Shown: positions 6,601-13,978, counted from the stretch's first letter. The stretch is DNA of 23,875 bases from JBPCMN01 sp013695115 (GCA_051002235.1 JBPCMN010000076.1:1-23875); one strand, 5' to 3'. Notes: generated from the sequence alone by a model not told the origin. Numbers and translations are program-made.

Positions 6601-6746
6601 TCCGTGACCGCCAGTGTGAGGGCCTGGTCGCGGGTGATATCCATGCCGTGCACTTCCTTGGCGTGCTGCTGGGCCGCGACCACCCGATCGTCATCCGTGT
6701 CACCGCGGACGACGTGGCCGCACTCACACTTGATGATCTTCGCCAC
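6597..6746 (-). CDS. DUF1059 small protein
   Basis: GTG at 6746 is preceded by AAGGAGG with good spacing and yields 49 residues. The sequence KIIKCECGHVVRGDTDDDRV, followed by QQHAKEVHGM, is the DUF1059 pattern: a Cys pair near the N-terminus and one or two His residues in the C-terminal helix, suggesting a small metal-binding module. The role of the family is unknown. It is translationally coupled to the downstream SnoaL-like gene and divergent from the SARP regulator, which may control the pair. Confidence 0.85.
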   Translation of the reverse strand: MAKIIKCECGHVVRGDTDDDRVVAAQQHAKEVHGMDITRDQALTLAVTE

Positions 6747-6841
6747 GGTTCCTCCTTGTCGCTTCGTGCCTACCGTTCCGGACGGGTGCGAGAATACGAA
6801 TCGACTGCTGGCGAACGGTTGGCAATCGAATGGAGGACCCC

Positions 6842-7606
6842 ATGCCCGTCCACGTGCGGCTCCTCGGCCGCCTGGCGGTCGAGTGCGGCGAGCGCCGGCT
6901 CGACGGATCCCAGCTGCCCGGCGGCCAGGGCCGAGTCGTCCTCGCCTGTCTGGCGCTGGCACGCCACCCCGTGTCGCGGGACGACCTGGCCGACGCGGTC
7001 TGGTCGGATGCCCTCCCGAAGTCCTGGGAACGTGATCTCTCGTCGGTCGTCTCCAAAGTGCGGGCGTCGCTGGCAGACCTGGGCGCGGGTGACCTGCTCC
7101 GAGCCGCCATGGGGTGCTACGAGCTCCAGCTGCCCCCCGGCAGCCGGGTGGACGCCGCCGCTGCTGGCCGGTTCCTGGAGGAGGCCGAGGCCGCGTGGCG
7201 GGCCGGTGATCGCGATCGGGCTCTGCCCGCCGCCGACACCGCGGCTGAGCTGGCCCGCCGGCCGTTCCTGCCCGGTGACGACGGGGTTTGGATCGACCAG
7301 CGTCGAGCGGAGCTGCGCGCGACCCTGTTGCCCGCGCTCGACCCGCTGATCGACGGGCAGCTCGAGCGCGGCTACGAGCGCGATGCCCTGCGCTATGCCG
7401 AGGAGGCGGTCGCGCTGGAGCCGTTCCGCGAGACCGGCTACGTGCGGCTGATGCAGGTACACGTGGCAACCGGGAACCGAGCCGAAGCGGTCCGCACCTA
7501 CGAGCGATGCCGCAAGCTCCTTGCCGCCGAGCTCGCGGTGGAGCCCTCGCCTGAGACCGAGGCGGCGTATCTGGCGGCGCGCGGGGAGTCGGCTCCTCGC
7601 CGGTGA
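6842..7606 (+). CDS. SARP-type transcriptional regulator (winged helix plus BTAD)
   Basis: ATG 6842 is preferred over ATG 6830 because GGAGG (6832-6836) is then correctly placed as ribosome binding site and the product starts with the typical MPVHVRLLGRLAV. The 254 residues comprise an OmpR/PhoB-like winged helix (~1-95, with LPGGQGRVVLACLALARHPVSRDDLADAVW) and a bacterial transcriptional activator domain of TPR-like helices (~100-245, with YERDALRYAEEAVALEPFRETGYVRLMQVH and ERCRKLLAAELAVEPSPET). It is a stand-alone small SARP with no ATPase or sensor extension. Targets are unknown; the divergent DUF1059-SnoaL pair is the nearest candidate. It converges on the acyl-CoA dehydrogenase at 7618. 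Confidence 0.9.
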   Translation: MPVHVRLLGRLAVECGERRLDGSQLPGGQGRVVLACLALARHPVSRDDLADAVWSDALPKSWERDLSSVVSKVRASLADLGAGDLLRAAMGCYELQLPPGSRVDAAAAGRFLEEAEAAWRAGDRDRALPAADTAAELARRPFLPGDDGVWIDQRRAELRATLLPALDPLIDGQLERGYERDALRYAEEAVALEPFRETGYVRLMQVHVATGNRAEAVRTYERCRKLLAAELAVEPSPETEAAYLAARGESAPRR

Positions 7607-7617
7607 GCGGCCCGCGC

Positions 7618-8718
7618 TCAGTCCAGGACAATCGCGGCCAGCTCCTCGAGGTGATCGGCGGAGCTCCCGCCCTCGTGCTGGAGGGTCAGCAGCCGCTTGT
7701 AGAAGAGATGGACGTCGTGCTCCCAGGTGTAGCCAATGCCGGCGTGCACCTGGATCGCCGACGCGCCCACCGAGTAGAGCTCGTCGGCGGCGAACGCCTT
7801 GGCCATGGTGGCGGCCCGGTGGCGCTCGGCCGGCGAGGCGGCGTCGATGGCCCAGCAGGCGTAGTACGCGGCAGCGCGCGCCAGTTCCACCGCCCGCAGC
7901 ATGTCCGCGCACAGGTGCTGGACGGCCTGGAACGACCCGATCGGCCGGTCGAACTGCTGCCGCTGCTTCGCGTACTCGATGGAGAGCTCCAGCACGCGTG
8001 ACGCGGCGCCCACGCCATCGACCACCGCCGCGACCGCCATCCGGTCGACGACCTCAGCCACCGCATCCGTCGCGTCGGCATCGCCCAGTTGGGTGGCAGG
8101 CGCGTCCTCGAGAGTGACGGTTCCCTCCTTGCGGGTGCCGTCCACCGTCGGGATCGACGTGACGGTGACCCCATCGCCGCCACCGCGCACGGCGAACGCG
8201 CCGAGGCCGGGGTCAGTCGCGGCGGTGACGAACAGCACGTCGGCCGCGGCGGCGTCGGCCACGTGGACCTTTGTCCCCGACACGCGCCACTCGTCGCCGT
8301 GGCCGCGGGCGACCGTGGTCGGTTCGCGCCACTGTGACCGCCGGCCGGGCTCGTAGAGCGCCACCGTGGCGATGGTCGTGCCCGCGGCGAGGTCTGGCCG
8401 CACGGCCGTGCCACCGGAGAGCGAGGCGAGGCTGACGGCGCCGACCGCCGACGAGGCGAACGGCCCCGGGTGGAGCGCCCGGCCCAGCTCCTCGAGCACC
8501 ACCGCCATGTCGACCATCCCCATGCCCGCGCCGCCGTGCGCCTCGGGCTCGAGCAGGCCGGTGACGCCCAGGTCGGCGAGGCCCTGCCAGACCTCGTCGG
8601 TCGTCCCTCGCTCGTCGTCGAGCATCGCTCGCACGTACGCGATCGGCGCCCGCTGCGCGAGGAACCGTCGTACCGTGGCGCGCAGCTCCTCTTGCTCGTC
8701 GTTGAATTCAAAATCCAA
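7618..8718 (-). CDS. Acyl-CoA dehydrogenase, short subunit type
   Basis: I place the start at TTG 8718, giving MDFEFNDEQEELRATVRRFL (first residue as Met), the usual beginning of this family, with a TACGAT -10 box exactly 7 nt upstream. The ATG at 8748 would add ten untypical residues and overlap the divergent gene's promoter. The 366-residue flavoprotein has the N-terminal helical domain, a shortened middle beta domain and the C-terminal helical domain with KQRQQFDRPIGSFQAVQH (251-268) and GIGYTWEHDVHLFYKR (327-342). E333 aligns with the usual catalytic Glu. The middle domain is less conserved than in homotetrameric enzymes. With the divergent partner it probably forms an alpha2beta2 enzyme like those of steroid catabolism. 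Confidence 0.9.
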   Translation of the reverse strand: MDFEFNDEQEELRATVRRFLAQRAPIAYVRAMLDDERGTTDEVWQGLADLGVTGLLEPEAHGGAGMGMVDMAVVLEELGRALHPGPFASSAVGAVSLASLSGGTAVRPDLAAGTTIATVALYEPGRRSQWREPTTVARGHGDEWRVSGTKVHVADAAAADVLFVTAATDPGLGAFAVRGGGDGVTVTSIPTVDGTRKEGTVTLEDAPATQLGDADATDAVAEVVDRMAVAAVVDGVGAASRVLELSIEYAKQRQQFDRPIGSFQAVQHLCADMLRAVELARAAAYYACWAIDAASPAERHRAATMAKAFAADELYSVGASAIQVHAGIGYTWEHDVHLFYKRLLTLQHEGGSSADHLEELAAIVLD

Positions 8719-8725
8719 GAACGGG

Positions 8726-8731
8726 ATCGTA
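8726..8731 (-). promoter_or_regulatory. -10 box for the minus-strand acyl-CoA dehydrogenase (leaderless TTG)
   Basis: TACGAT on the minus strand lies 7 nt before TTG 8718. No ribosome binding site is seen for that start, which fits leaderless expression. Confidence 0.5.
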
Positions 8732-8736
8732 ACGAG

Positions 8737-8742
8737 TACCTT
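8737..8742 (+). promoter_or_regulatory. -10 box for the plus-strand acyl-CoA dehydrogenase (leaderless GTG)
   Basis: TACCTT lies 7 nt before GTG 8750. It is back-to-back with the minus-strand -10 box, so each promoter's upstream region overlaps the start of the other gene. Confidence 0.5.
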
Positions 8743-8749
8743 CCACATC

Positions 8750-9943
8750 GTGCGGCTGCGCTACGGGGAAGAGGAGGAGGCGTTTCGGGCCGAGCTGATC
8801 GGGTGGCTCGAGGCCAACGTTCCGCCCGACGACGTGCTGCGCCAGCCCAAGCAGTCGAGTGCCAACCTCACCGACTGGTCGCGGGCCTGGCAGCGCAAGC
8901 TCTTCGACGCCGGCTGGCTCGTGCCGGGCTGGCCGCCCGAGCTCGGCGGCCGCGACGCGACGCCGGCGCAGCAGATGATCTACTTCGAGGAGCTCTCGAA
9001 GCGCGAGATCCCCCGCAGCCTCAACCCCCAGGGTCTCGGCATCGTCGCGCCCTCGATCCGCGACTACGGCACCGCCGAGCAGCAGGAGCGCTTCCTGGTG
9101 CCGACGCTGCGGGCCGAGATCGCCTGGTGCATCGGGATGAGCGAGCCGGGCGCGGGCAGCGACCTCGCCTCGCTCTCGACCCGGGCGGTCCTCGACGGCG
9201 ACCACTTCGTCGTGCACGGCCAGAAGGTGTGGACCTCGGGTGCGCACCACGCCGACTGGTGCGTGTGCTTCGTGCGCACCGACCCCGATGCACCCAAGCA
9301 CAAGGGCATCAGCGCGCTGATCCTCGACATGACCACGCCGGGCGTGGAGTGCCGGCCGTTCCCCGAGCTGTCGGAGCCCGACTACTTCGACTTCAACGAA
9401 GTGTTCTTCACGGATGTCTCCGTCCCGAGCGACAACCTGCTCGGTGCGCTCCACCAGGGCTGGCCCATCACGCAGGGCTCCCTCGCGCACGAACGGGCGA
9501 TGCTGTGGATCGACTACGCCTACCTCGCCCAACGGGCGGTCAACGCGATGATCGCCCTCGGGGATCGCCCCGGTCCCGACGGGCGCCCGCTCCGCGAGAG
9601 CGAGCGCTTCCGTGACAGCGTCGCGTCCTTCTTCATGGACGCCCAGGCCCTGTTCCTCATGGGGTACCGGGGCTTCTCGAAGTTCATGCGGGGAAAGTCG
9701 TCGCCCGAGCACTCGCTGCTCAAGCTGTACGGGAGCGAGACCCTCCAGCGCATCCTCGACGCCGGTGCCGACGCTCTCGGGCCCGAGGGGCTCGACACCT
9801 CCCGCATGGGCCCGGTGATGTGGCGCGACGGCGCCTGGGTGGTGCAGTGGATGCGGTCGTTCTCGGGCACCATCCCCGGCGGGACCAGCGAGATCCAGCG
9901 CAACATCATCGCCGAGCGCGTGCTCGGCCTACCTCGCGCGTGA
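8750..9943 (+). CDS. Acyl-CoA dehydrogenase, FadE26/ChsE4-like
   Basis: GTG 8750 is chosen because upstream in-frame sequence is antisense to the divergent gene and a -10 box lies 7 nt before it. The 397-residue product has the complete fold: helical N-domain, FAD-binding WCIGMSEPGAGSDLAS (126-141) and KVWTSGAHHADWCVCFVRT, and C-terminal TIPGGTSEIQRNIIAERVLG (374-393). The standard C-terminal catalytic Glu position is not Glu by my hand alignment. However, E248 in SLAHERAML lies on the helix where isovaleryl-CoA dehydrogenase and the sterol enzyme ChsE4 carry their catalytic Glu. This supports a heteromeric, branched- or sterol-chain dehydrogenase paired with the divergent subunit. Confidence 0.92.
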   Translation: MRLRYGEEEEAFRAELIGWLEANVPPDDVLRQPKQSSANLTDWSRAWQRKLFDAGWLVPGWPPELGGRDATPAQQMIYFEELSKREIPRSLNPQGLGIVAPSIRDYGTAEQQERFLVPTLRAEIAWCIGMSEPGAGSDLASLSTRAVLDGDHFVVHGQKVWTSGAHHADWCVCFVRTDPDAPKHKGISALILDMTTPGVECRPFPELSEPDYFDFNEVFFTDVSVPSDNLLGALHQGWPITQGSLAHERAMLWIDYAYLAQRAVNAMIALGDRPGPDGRPLRESERFRDSVASFFMDAQALFLMGYRGFSKFMRGKSSPEHSLLKLYGSETLQRILDAGADALGPEGLDTSRMGPVMWRDGAWVVQWMRSFSGTIPGGTSEIQRNIIAERVLGLPRA

Positions 9944-10010
9944 GCGAGCGAAGCGGGCGAACACCGAGGGCGGGCGGCCCGAAGGGCGGCGGCCGGATAT
10001 CCCGGCCGCC
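9933..10010. repeat. Structured intergenic element with three inverted repeats
   Basis: Between the dehydrogenase and the next gene lie CTCGC...GCGAG (9933-9948, covering the stop codon), GCCC-GAA-GGGC (9977-9987) and a perfect 9-bp stem with a 5-base ATATC loop (9988-10010). No T-tract follows, so a classical intrinsic terminator is not shown. The phrase GAGCGAGCGAAGCG resembles repeated extragenic sequence in some actinobacterial genomes; this is from memory, not checked. Confidence 0.45.
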
Positions 10011-10040
10011 GAGGGGAGCCCGACCGTAGGGGAGGAGACG

Positions 10041-10730
10041 ATGGCGGACCGAACGCTCTCCGACGACGAGCGGGCGCGCATGGCGACGCCCCTCTGGGAG
10101 CAGGCCCGGGCGGCGTATGGCGACGGCCGCGCCGACGACGGCGACCGGCTGCTCGACGCCGCGGTCTTGCAGTGGAGCGCGCTCAAGGACTACTCGATCA
10201 ACTGGATCACGTCGCTGCTCACCTTCATCGGTGAGGAGCTGGGGGAGGAGGCGGTCGAACGGGCCTTGCGAAAGACCGGCGACGAGTTCGTCCGTCCCCG
10301 CCGCGACACCGGCACCGACTGGGGATCGCTGCCGGCGTCGGCGCGGGCCAAGGTCATCGCCCGGGCGATGGTGTCGAACATGGGCGAGGTCGAGGTCGAC
10401 GAGGACGACGAGAAGATCACCCTGTCCTTCCGGTGCGGCAGCGGCGGGAAGCTCATCGACGACGGCCGCTACGAGGGGGAGCACGCGTATCTCACGCTGC
10501 GAGAGCGCGCCGGGCGCACGTTGATGCGCGACGAGCTGCCGGTGTACTGCGCCCACTGCTCGGTGAACAACGAGATCCAGCCGGTCGAGTGGGGCGACGC
10601 GCCCACCAGCATCGAGTATCCGCCCGAGCGCAAGGGCGAGCCGTGCGTCCACCATGTGTATAAGGACCTGGCCGACATCCCCGACGAGGCGTACGACCGG
10701 ATCGGGAAGCCGCCGCCGCCGGTAACCTGA
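10041..10730 (+). CDS. Uncharacterised Cys/His-rich protein
   Basis: A strong ribosome binding site (GGGGAGGAG) precedes ATG 10041, giving 229 residues. The N-terminal half is helical (DRLLDAAVLQWSALKDYSIN, GEELGEEAVERAL). The C-terminal half has spaced Cys and His residues in SFRCGSGGKL, PVYCAHCSVNNEIQPVEWG and GEPCVHHVYK, suggesting a metal- or cofactor-binding domain. No signal peptide or membrane helix is seen. I do not recognise the family; the layout is loosely like small-molecule-binding V4R or thiazoline-carboxylate-hydrolase-like folds, but without a motif match. It follows the acyl-CoA dehydrogenase by 97 nt in the same direction, so a role in CoA metabolism is possible but not shown. 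Confidence 0.8.
   Translation: MADRTLSDDERARMATPLWEQARAAYGDGRADDGDRLLDAAVLQWSALKDYSINWITSLLTFIGEELGEEAVERALRKTGDEFVRPRRDTGTDWGSLPASARAKVIARAMVSNMGEVEVDEDDEKITLSFRCGSGGKLIDDGRYEGEHAYLTLRERAGRTLMRDELPVYCAHCSVNNEIQPVEWGDAPTSIEYPPERKGEPCVHHVYKDLADIPDEAYDRIGKPPPPVT
10723..10728 (+). promoter_or_regulatory. -10 box of the decayed glycosyltransferase gene
   Basis: TAACCT sits 9 nt before ATG 10738 and overlaps the stop region of the preceding gene. It resembles the leaderless promoters elsewhere in the window and may be a relic. Confidence 0.4.
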
Positions 10731-10737
10731 CCTCCCG

Positions 10738-11101
10738 ATGAAGCGCATCGGGATCCTTGTCGTCGCGTACGAAGCGGCGTCGACGCTCGCGCACATCCTC
10801 GACCGCATCCCGCGCGACTTGGTCCCCCGCATCGACCGCGTCCTCGTGACCGACGACGCCAGCAGCGACGCCACCTATCTGTCGGGCTCGGCTACCAGTA
10901 GGAGAGCGACGTGCCGCTCACCATCATCCGCCAACCCGAGAACCTGGGCTACGGAGGCAACCAGAAGGCGGCGTACCACTGGGCGATGGAGCACGACCTC
11001 GACGTCGTCGTGCTCCTGCACGGCGACGGGCAGTACGCCCCCGAGGTCCTGCCCGACTGGTCGAGCCGCTCGAGTTCGACAAGTGCGATGCGGTCTTCGA
11101 C
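10738..11101 (+). pseudogene. Glycosyltransferase family 2 pseudogene (two frameshifts, one nonsense codon, 3' truncation)
   Basis: The start MKRIGILVVAYEAASTLAHI, followed by VLVTDDASSDATYL, is a GT2 nucleotide-sugar binding domain with the DDAS motif. After ~10881 the frame must shift by one base (a G appears lost) to continue VGLGYQ. A TAG at 10899-10901 then interrupts the frame before ESDVPLTIIRQPENLGYGGN and VVVLLHGDGQYAPEVLPD. At ~11057 another base appears lost (GAC-CTG became GAC-TG), after which VEPLEFDKCDAVF continues in the third frame. Homology ends at ~11101, leaving only about 120 of several hundred codons. The pattern fits an old, unselected gene remnant. Family and lesions are read directly from the three frames. 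Confidence 0.85.
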
Positions 11102-11203
11102 CTACGCCCAGGTCAGGAGGGCAGCAAACCCGATTGCGAACACGATCAAGACGATGACGAGACGGCCGATGCCCCCTAAAGAGCCTCGCTCACGCTGGCT
11201 CAC
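11102..11203 (-). CDS. Possible 33-residue single-span membrane microprotein
   Basis: The minus strand from GTG 11203 reads MSQRERGSLGGIGRLVIVLI, then VFAIGFAALLTWA and TAG. It has a charged N-terminus followed by an ~18-residue hydrophobic helix, a convincing small transmembrane design. It begins 30 nt after the amidohydrolase stop on the same strand and ends just where the glycosyltransferase pseudogene's homology ends. There is no ribosome binding site at ideal distance (GGAGG is ~23 nt upstream), and in-frame sequence upstream is open for about nine codons. It could be a real microprotein, the tail of a lost gene, or chance. Confidence 0.35.
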   Translation of the reverse strand: MSQRERGSLGGIGRLVIVLIVFAIGFAALLTWA

Positions 11204-11233
11204 ATATGTCCGACCTGGGCGATCCTCCGAGGG

Positions 11234-12898
11234 TTAGCCCCGGATCAGCTTGCCCGGCTTGGCCGCCAGCGCCTCCTCGACCGGCTGGCCGTCGACCCGG
11301 ATCGGGGTGCCGCCCACGAGCACGTGCGCCATGCCCTCGGGCTTGTCGGCGACGAGGCGCTCGCCGTCGGCCGGGAAGTCGCGCACCCGCCGCAACGGGC
11401 CCGCCGCCACCGTTTCGGGGTCGAACACCGCCAGGTCGGCGACCGCGCCGGGGCGGACGTAGCCCCGGTCCTGCATCGAGTACACGTCGGCGGGCTCGCC
11501 GGTGAGCTTGCGCACCGCTGTCTCGAGCCCGATGACCTCTTTCTCGCGTACCCACCGGCCCAGCAGGTCGGTCGGCGCGCAGGCGTCGCACAGCTGGCTC
11601 ACGTGCGCGCCGGCGTCGGACAGACCGAGGAGCATCCCCTCCTGTTGGAGCAGGAAGGCGATCCCGTCCTCGTCGTCGTTTGCGAGCACGCTCGAGAACC
11701 GGGTCTCGAGGTTCTCGGAGGCGGCGATGTCGAGCATCACGTCGAGCGCGTTCACGCCCCGCTCCTGGGCGACCTCGTCGAGCGGACGGCCGAGCAGGTC
11801 AGGATGGGCGGTTGTCTCGGCGACCGCGAACGTGCTCCAGCGCGGCCGGAAGAACTTGCCGTTGTCGACCTCGTCCTGGGCGTTCCGCCGCCACTCGGGA
11901 TCGCGGTAGCAGTTCAACTTCTCCTCGACGCTCTTGCCCATCAGGTCACGGAACGCCGGGACCATCTGGAGCGGGAACGGCTCGATCATGTTCATCTGGA
12001 ACATCAGCGGCCGGACCGACACCTGCGGCCAGACGTCGGCGCCCAGGGCGCGTTCCTTGATGTTGAGCTCGGCCATGCTCTCGTGCCACGGGTGGCCCTT
12101 GAGGGTGAGCAGCGCCGTCCACGTGATCGGGCACCCGACCTTCTTGGCGAGGTCGTAGGCGTCCTGGTGCTTGATCCGCTCGCCCGGCAGGAGCTCGGCG
12201 ACGCCCCGGCCCAGCTCGCCCAACGGCGCCAGCAGCGCCTCGACCTCGCGTACGTCGCCGAGGCGCGACGGAACCGGCCGGCCCTGGTCGCCCGAATGGG
12301 TGGCCGACGAGCTCGACGCGAAACCGGCGGCGCCGGCGGCGACGGCCTCGCGCACGACGTCGGCCATGCGGGCGAGCTCGTCGTCGGTCGCCTCGGCGCG
12401 GGTGTAGCCCTCGTCGCCCATGACGTAGAGCCGCACCGCGGTGTGCCCGACGTAGGCGGCGTAGTTGATGACCGAGCCGTGCCGCTCGACCGAGTCGAGG
12501 TACTCGGGGAAGGTCTCGAAGTCCCACGGCACGCCGGCTTCGAGGGTGGCGGGGCTCATGTCCTCGACGTGCTCGAGTGTGTGCACGAGCAGGTCCCGGT
12601 GCTCGGGCCGGCAGGGGGCGATCGAGAACCCGCAGTTACCCGCGACCACGGTGGTCACTCCGTGCCACGACGACGGCGTGAGCGCGGGGTCCCAGAAGAC
12701 CTGGGCGTCGTAATGGGTGTGGATGTCGATGAAGCCGGGGGCAACGACGTGCCCGCCGGCGTCGAGCTCGCGGTCGCCTTGCAGCCGCTCGCCGACCTCG
12801 GTGACGACGCCGTCGGTGACGCCGACGTCGGCGCGCCGGCCGGGCTTACCCGTCCCGTCGACGACCGTCCCGCCCCGGATCACCAGGTCCGCGCCCAT
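11234..12898 (-). CDS. Amidohydrolase, N-acyl-D-amino-acid deacylase (D-aminoacylase) family
   Basis: The start is ATG 12898 with AAGGA 8 nt upstream; 554 residues result, and the longer frame to 12994 only adds Arg-rich sequence overlapping the upstream gene's end. The order is N-terminal beta-sandwich (DLVIRGGTVVDGTG), metal motif GFIDIHTHYDAQVFWDP (H60, H62), TTVVAGNCGFSIAPC with the family Cys (C96), the TIM barrel with an insert rich in Met and aromatics (PLMFQMNMIEPFPLQMVPAF), and late metal-ligand motif LGLSDAGAHVSQLCD. The C-terminal sandwich RGYVRPGAVADLAVFDPE follows. The family hydrolyses N-acyl-D-amino acids or related cyclic amides; the true substrate is open. It is 31 nt downstream of the secreted nuclease gene on the same strand. 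Confidence 0.92.
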   Translation of the reverse strand: MGADLVIRGGTVVDGTGKPGRRADVGVTDGVVTEVGERLQGDRELDAGGHVVAPGFIDIHTHYDAQVFWDPALTPSSWHGVTTVVAGNCGFSIAPCRPEHRDLLVHTLEHVEDMSPATLEAGVPWDFETFPEYLDSVERHGSVINYAAYVGHTAVRLYVMGDEGYTRAEATDDELARMADVVREAVAAGAAGFASSSSATHSGDQGRPVPSRLGDVREVEALLAPLGELGRGVAELLPGERIKHQDAYDLAKKVGCPITWTALLTLKGHPWHESMAELNIKERALGADVWPQVSVRPLMFQMNMIEPFPLQMVPAFRDLMGKSVEEKLNCYRDPEWRRNAQDEVDNGKFFRPRWSTFAVAETTAHPDLLGRPLDEVAQERGVNALDVMLDIAASENLETRFSSVLANDDEDGIAFLLQQEGMLLGLSDAGAHVSQLCDACAPTDLLGRWVREKEVIGLETAVRKLTGEPADVYSMQDRGYVRPGAVADLAVFDPETVAAGPLRRVRDFPADGERLVADKPEGMAHVLVGGTPIRVDGQPVEEALAAKPGKLIRG

Positions 12899-12929
12899 CG
12901 TCTCAGTCCTTTCTTTGCGCCGTCTGGCC

Positions 12930-13934
12930 TTACGCCGTCTCGCACGAGAGATCGATCGACGTGCCGCTGTGGTCGGACACGAACACCATGCCACCGGGCC
13001 CGTCGGTCAGAGGATCGTCCCACACCCCGGTGCCGATGCCGTCGCCGTCACCGTCGGGGTCGGGATCGAAGACGGGCGCGCAACGCGCCGGCGCCTTCAC
13101 AAACATGAGGTCGATCCGCTCGAGCTGGCGCGAGGTCGGGTTCTTCATGTCGTCCACGACGTCGTCGCGCCGGCCGGCGGTGCACCCCACACCGGTCTCG
13201 TCACACTCCGGGTTCCCCGCCGCCAGGTGGCTGTCGACCCAGCCGTCGGCGACGAGAGCCTGGATGCGGGCCGAAGCCGGGGTCACGTTGAAGTCGCCCA
13301 TGAGGATGCGGATGGCCTTCTCCCCGCCGCCGTCGGCGGCGAAGTCGGCCGCCACCGTCGTCTGGCAGGCGAGCAACGGCGAACCAGGCTTGCACGGCGG
13401 CGGGCACACCTTCTCGTTGCAGATGGCGTCGGCGCCGGGCTCGCCCGGGCGAACGTCGCCGTCCTGGTGGGTGACGACGAGCACCACCGGACCGAGGTTG
13501 GACTCGAGCTCGAGCCGCGACGCGGTCCGCAGCCTGCCCACGAGCTTGACGACCTTCTTGCTCTTGACCGGAAGGCGCGTGAGCACGACCTCCTGGTCGA
13601 TGCCCTTCGGGCGGGGGAGCACGACGTCGTAGTCGCACGCCTTGACGCCTGGCTGGCGCTTGATCTCGTCGTAGACGCGCTTGGACACCTCCTGCATCCC
13701 GACCACGTCGGGGCACTGCGCCTCCTCGAGCCGCCGGCCGAGGAGTTCCATGCGGTCGGGGAGCTGGCAGTTGTCGGAGTCTTCGGGGCAGATGGCGCCG
13801 TGGAGCACGTTGAAGTTCACGACGGTGAGGTCCTCGCCGGTCCCGCCGCCGGTTCCGGCTGCGACACCGGCGGGCCCGGCCCCGGTCACTGTGGCGGCCA
13901 GGACCAGACCCGCGACGACGAGCCGCCTGCGCAT
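12930..13934 (-). CDS. Secreted endonuclease/exonuclease/phosphatase-family protein
   Basis: ATG 13934 is chosen for the GGAGGGGG just upstream and for the signal peptide it creates (RRRLVVAGLVLAATVTGAG, with a cleavage-like AGVAA). The 334-residue product has the DNase I-like fold: N42 in VVNFNVLHG, E82 in GMQEV, H156 in VVTHQDGD, D214/N216 in MGDFNVTP, R273-I-D in ERIDLMF, and the terminal SDHSG (320-324). Nine or more cysteines suggest disulfides and export. An Asp-rich loop DPDPDGDGDGIG (290-301) looks like a calcium site. The substrate may be extracellular DNA, sphingolipid or phosphate esters; the sequence does not decide. Confidence 0.88.
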   Translation of the reverse strand: MRRRLVVAGLVLAATVTGAGPAGVAAGTGGGTGEDLTVVNFNVLHGAICPEDSDNCQLPDRMELLGRRLEEAQCPDVVGMQEVSKRVYDEIKRQPGVKACDYDVVLPRPKGIDQEVVLTRLPVKSKKVVKLVGRLRTASRLELESNLGPVVLVVTHQDGDVRPGEPGADAICNEKVCPPPCKPGSPLLACQTTVAADFAADGGGEKAIRILMGDFNVTPASARIQALVADGWVDSHLAAGNPECDETGVGCTAGRRDDVVDDMKNPTSRQLERIDLMFVKAPARCAPVFDPDPDGDGDGIGTGVWDDPLTDGPGGMVFVSDHSGTSIDLSCETA

Positions 13935-13964
13935 GTGGACCCCCTCCAAGCCGCCGGCCGGGCG

Positions 13965-13977
13965 ACCTTATTACGAT
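13965..13977. promoter_or_regulatory. Divergent -10 boxes (secreted EEP gene and alcohol dehydrogenase operon)
   Basis: On the plus strand TACGAT (13972-13977) precedes the alcohol dehydrogenase. On the minus strand TAAGGT (13970-13965) faces the secreted protein gene. Both genes keep good ribosome binding sites, so these transcripts would have leaders. Confidence 0.4.
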
Positions 13978-13978
13978 G

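Noticed and set aside
8719..8748. ATG 8748 as start of the minus-strand dehydrogenase
   Set aside because: It adds ten untypical residues and runs into the plus-strand gene's promoter; TTG 8718 has a -10 box at 7 nt and yields the family's normal start.
12030..12898. Metal-free or truncated amidohydrolase
   Set aside because: The HxH motif, NCGFSIAPC and SDAGAH are all present and the length is normal.
11324..13108. 594-residue plus-strand frame opposite the amidohydrolase
   Set aside because: It is a high-GC antisense shadow; the minus strand carries clear family motifs over the same bases.
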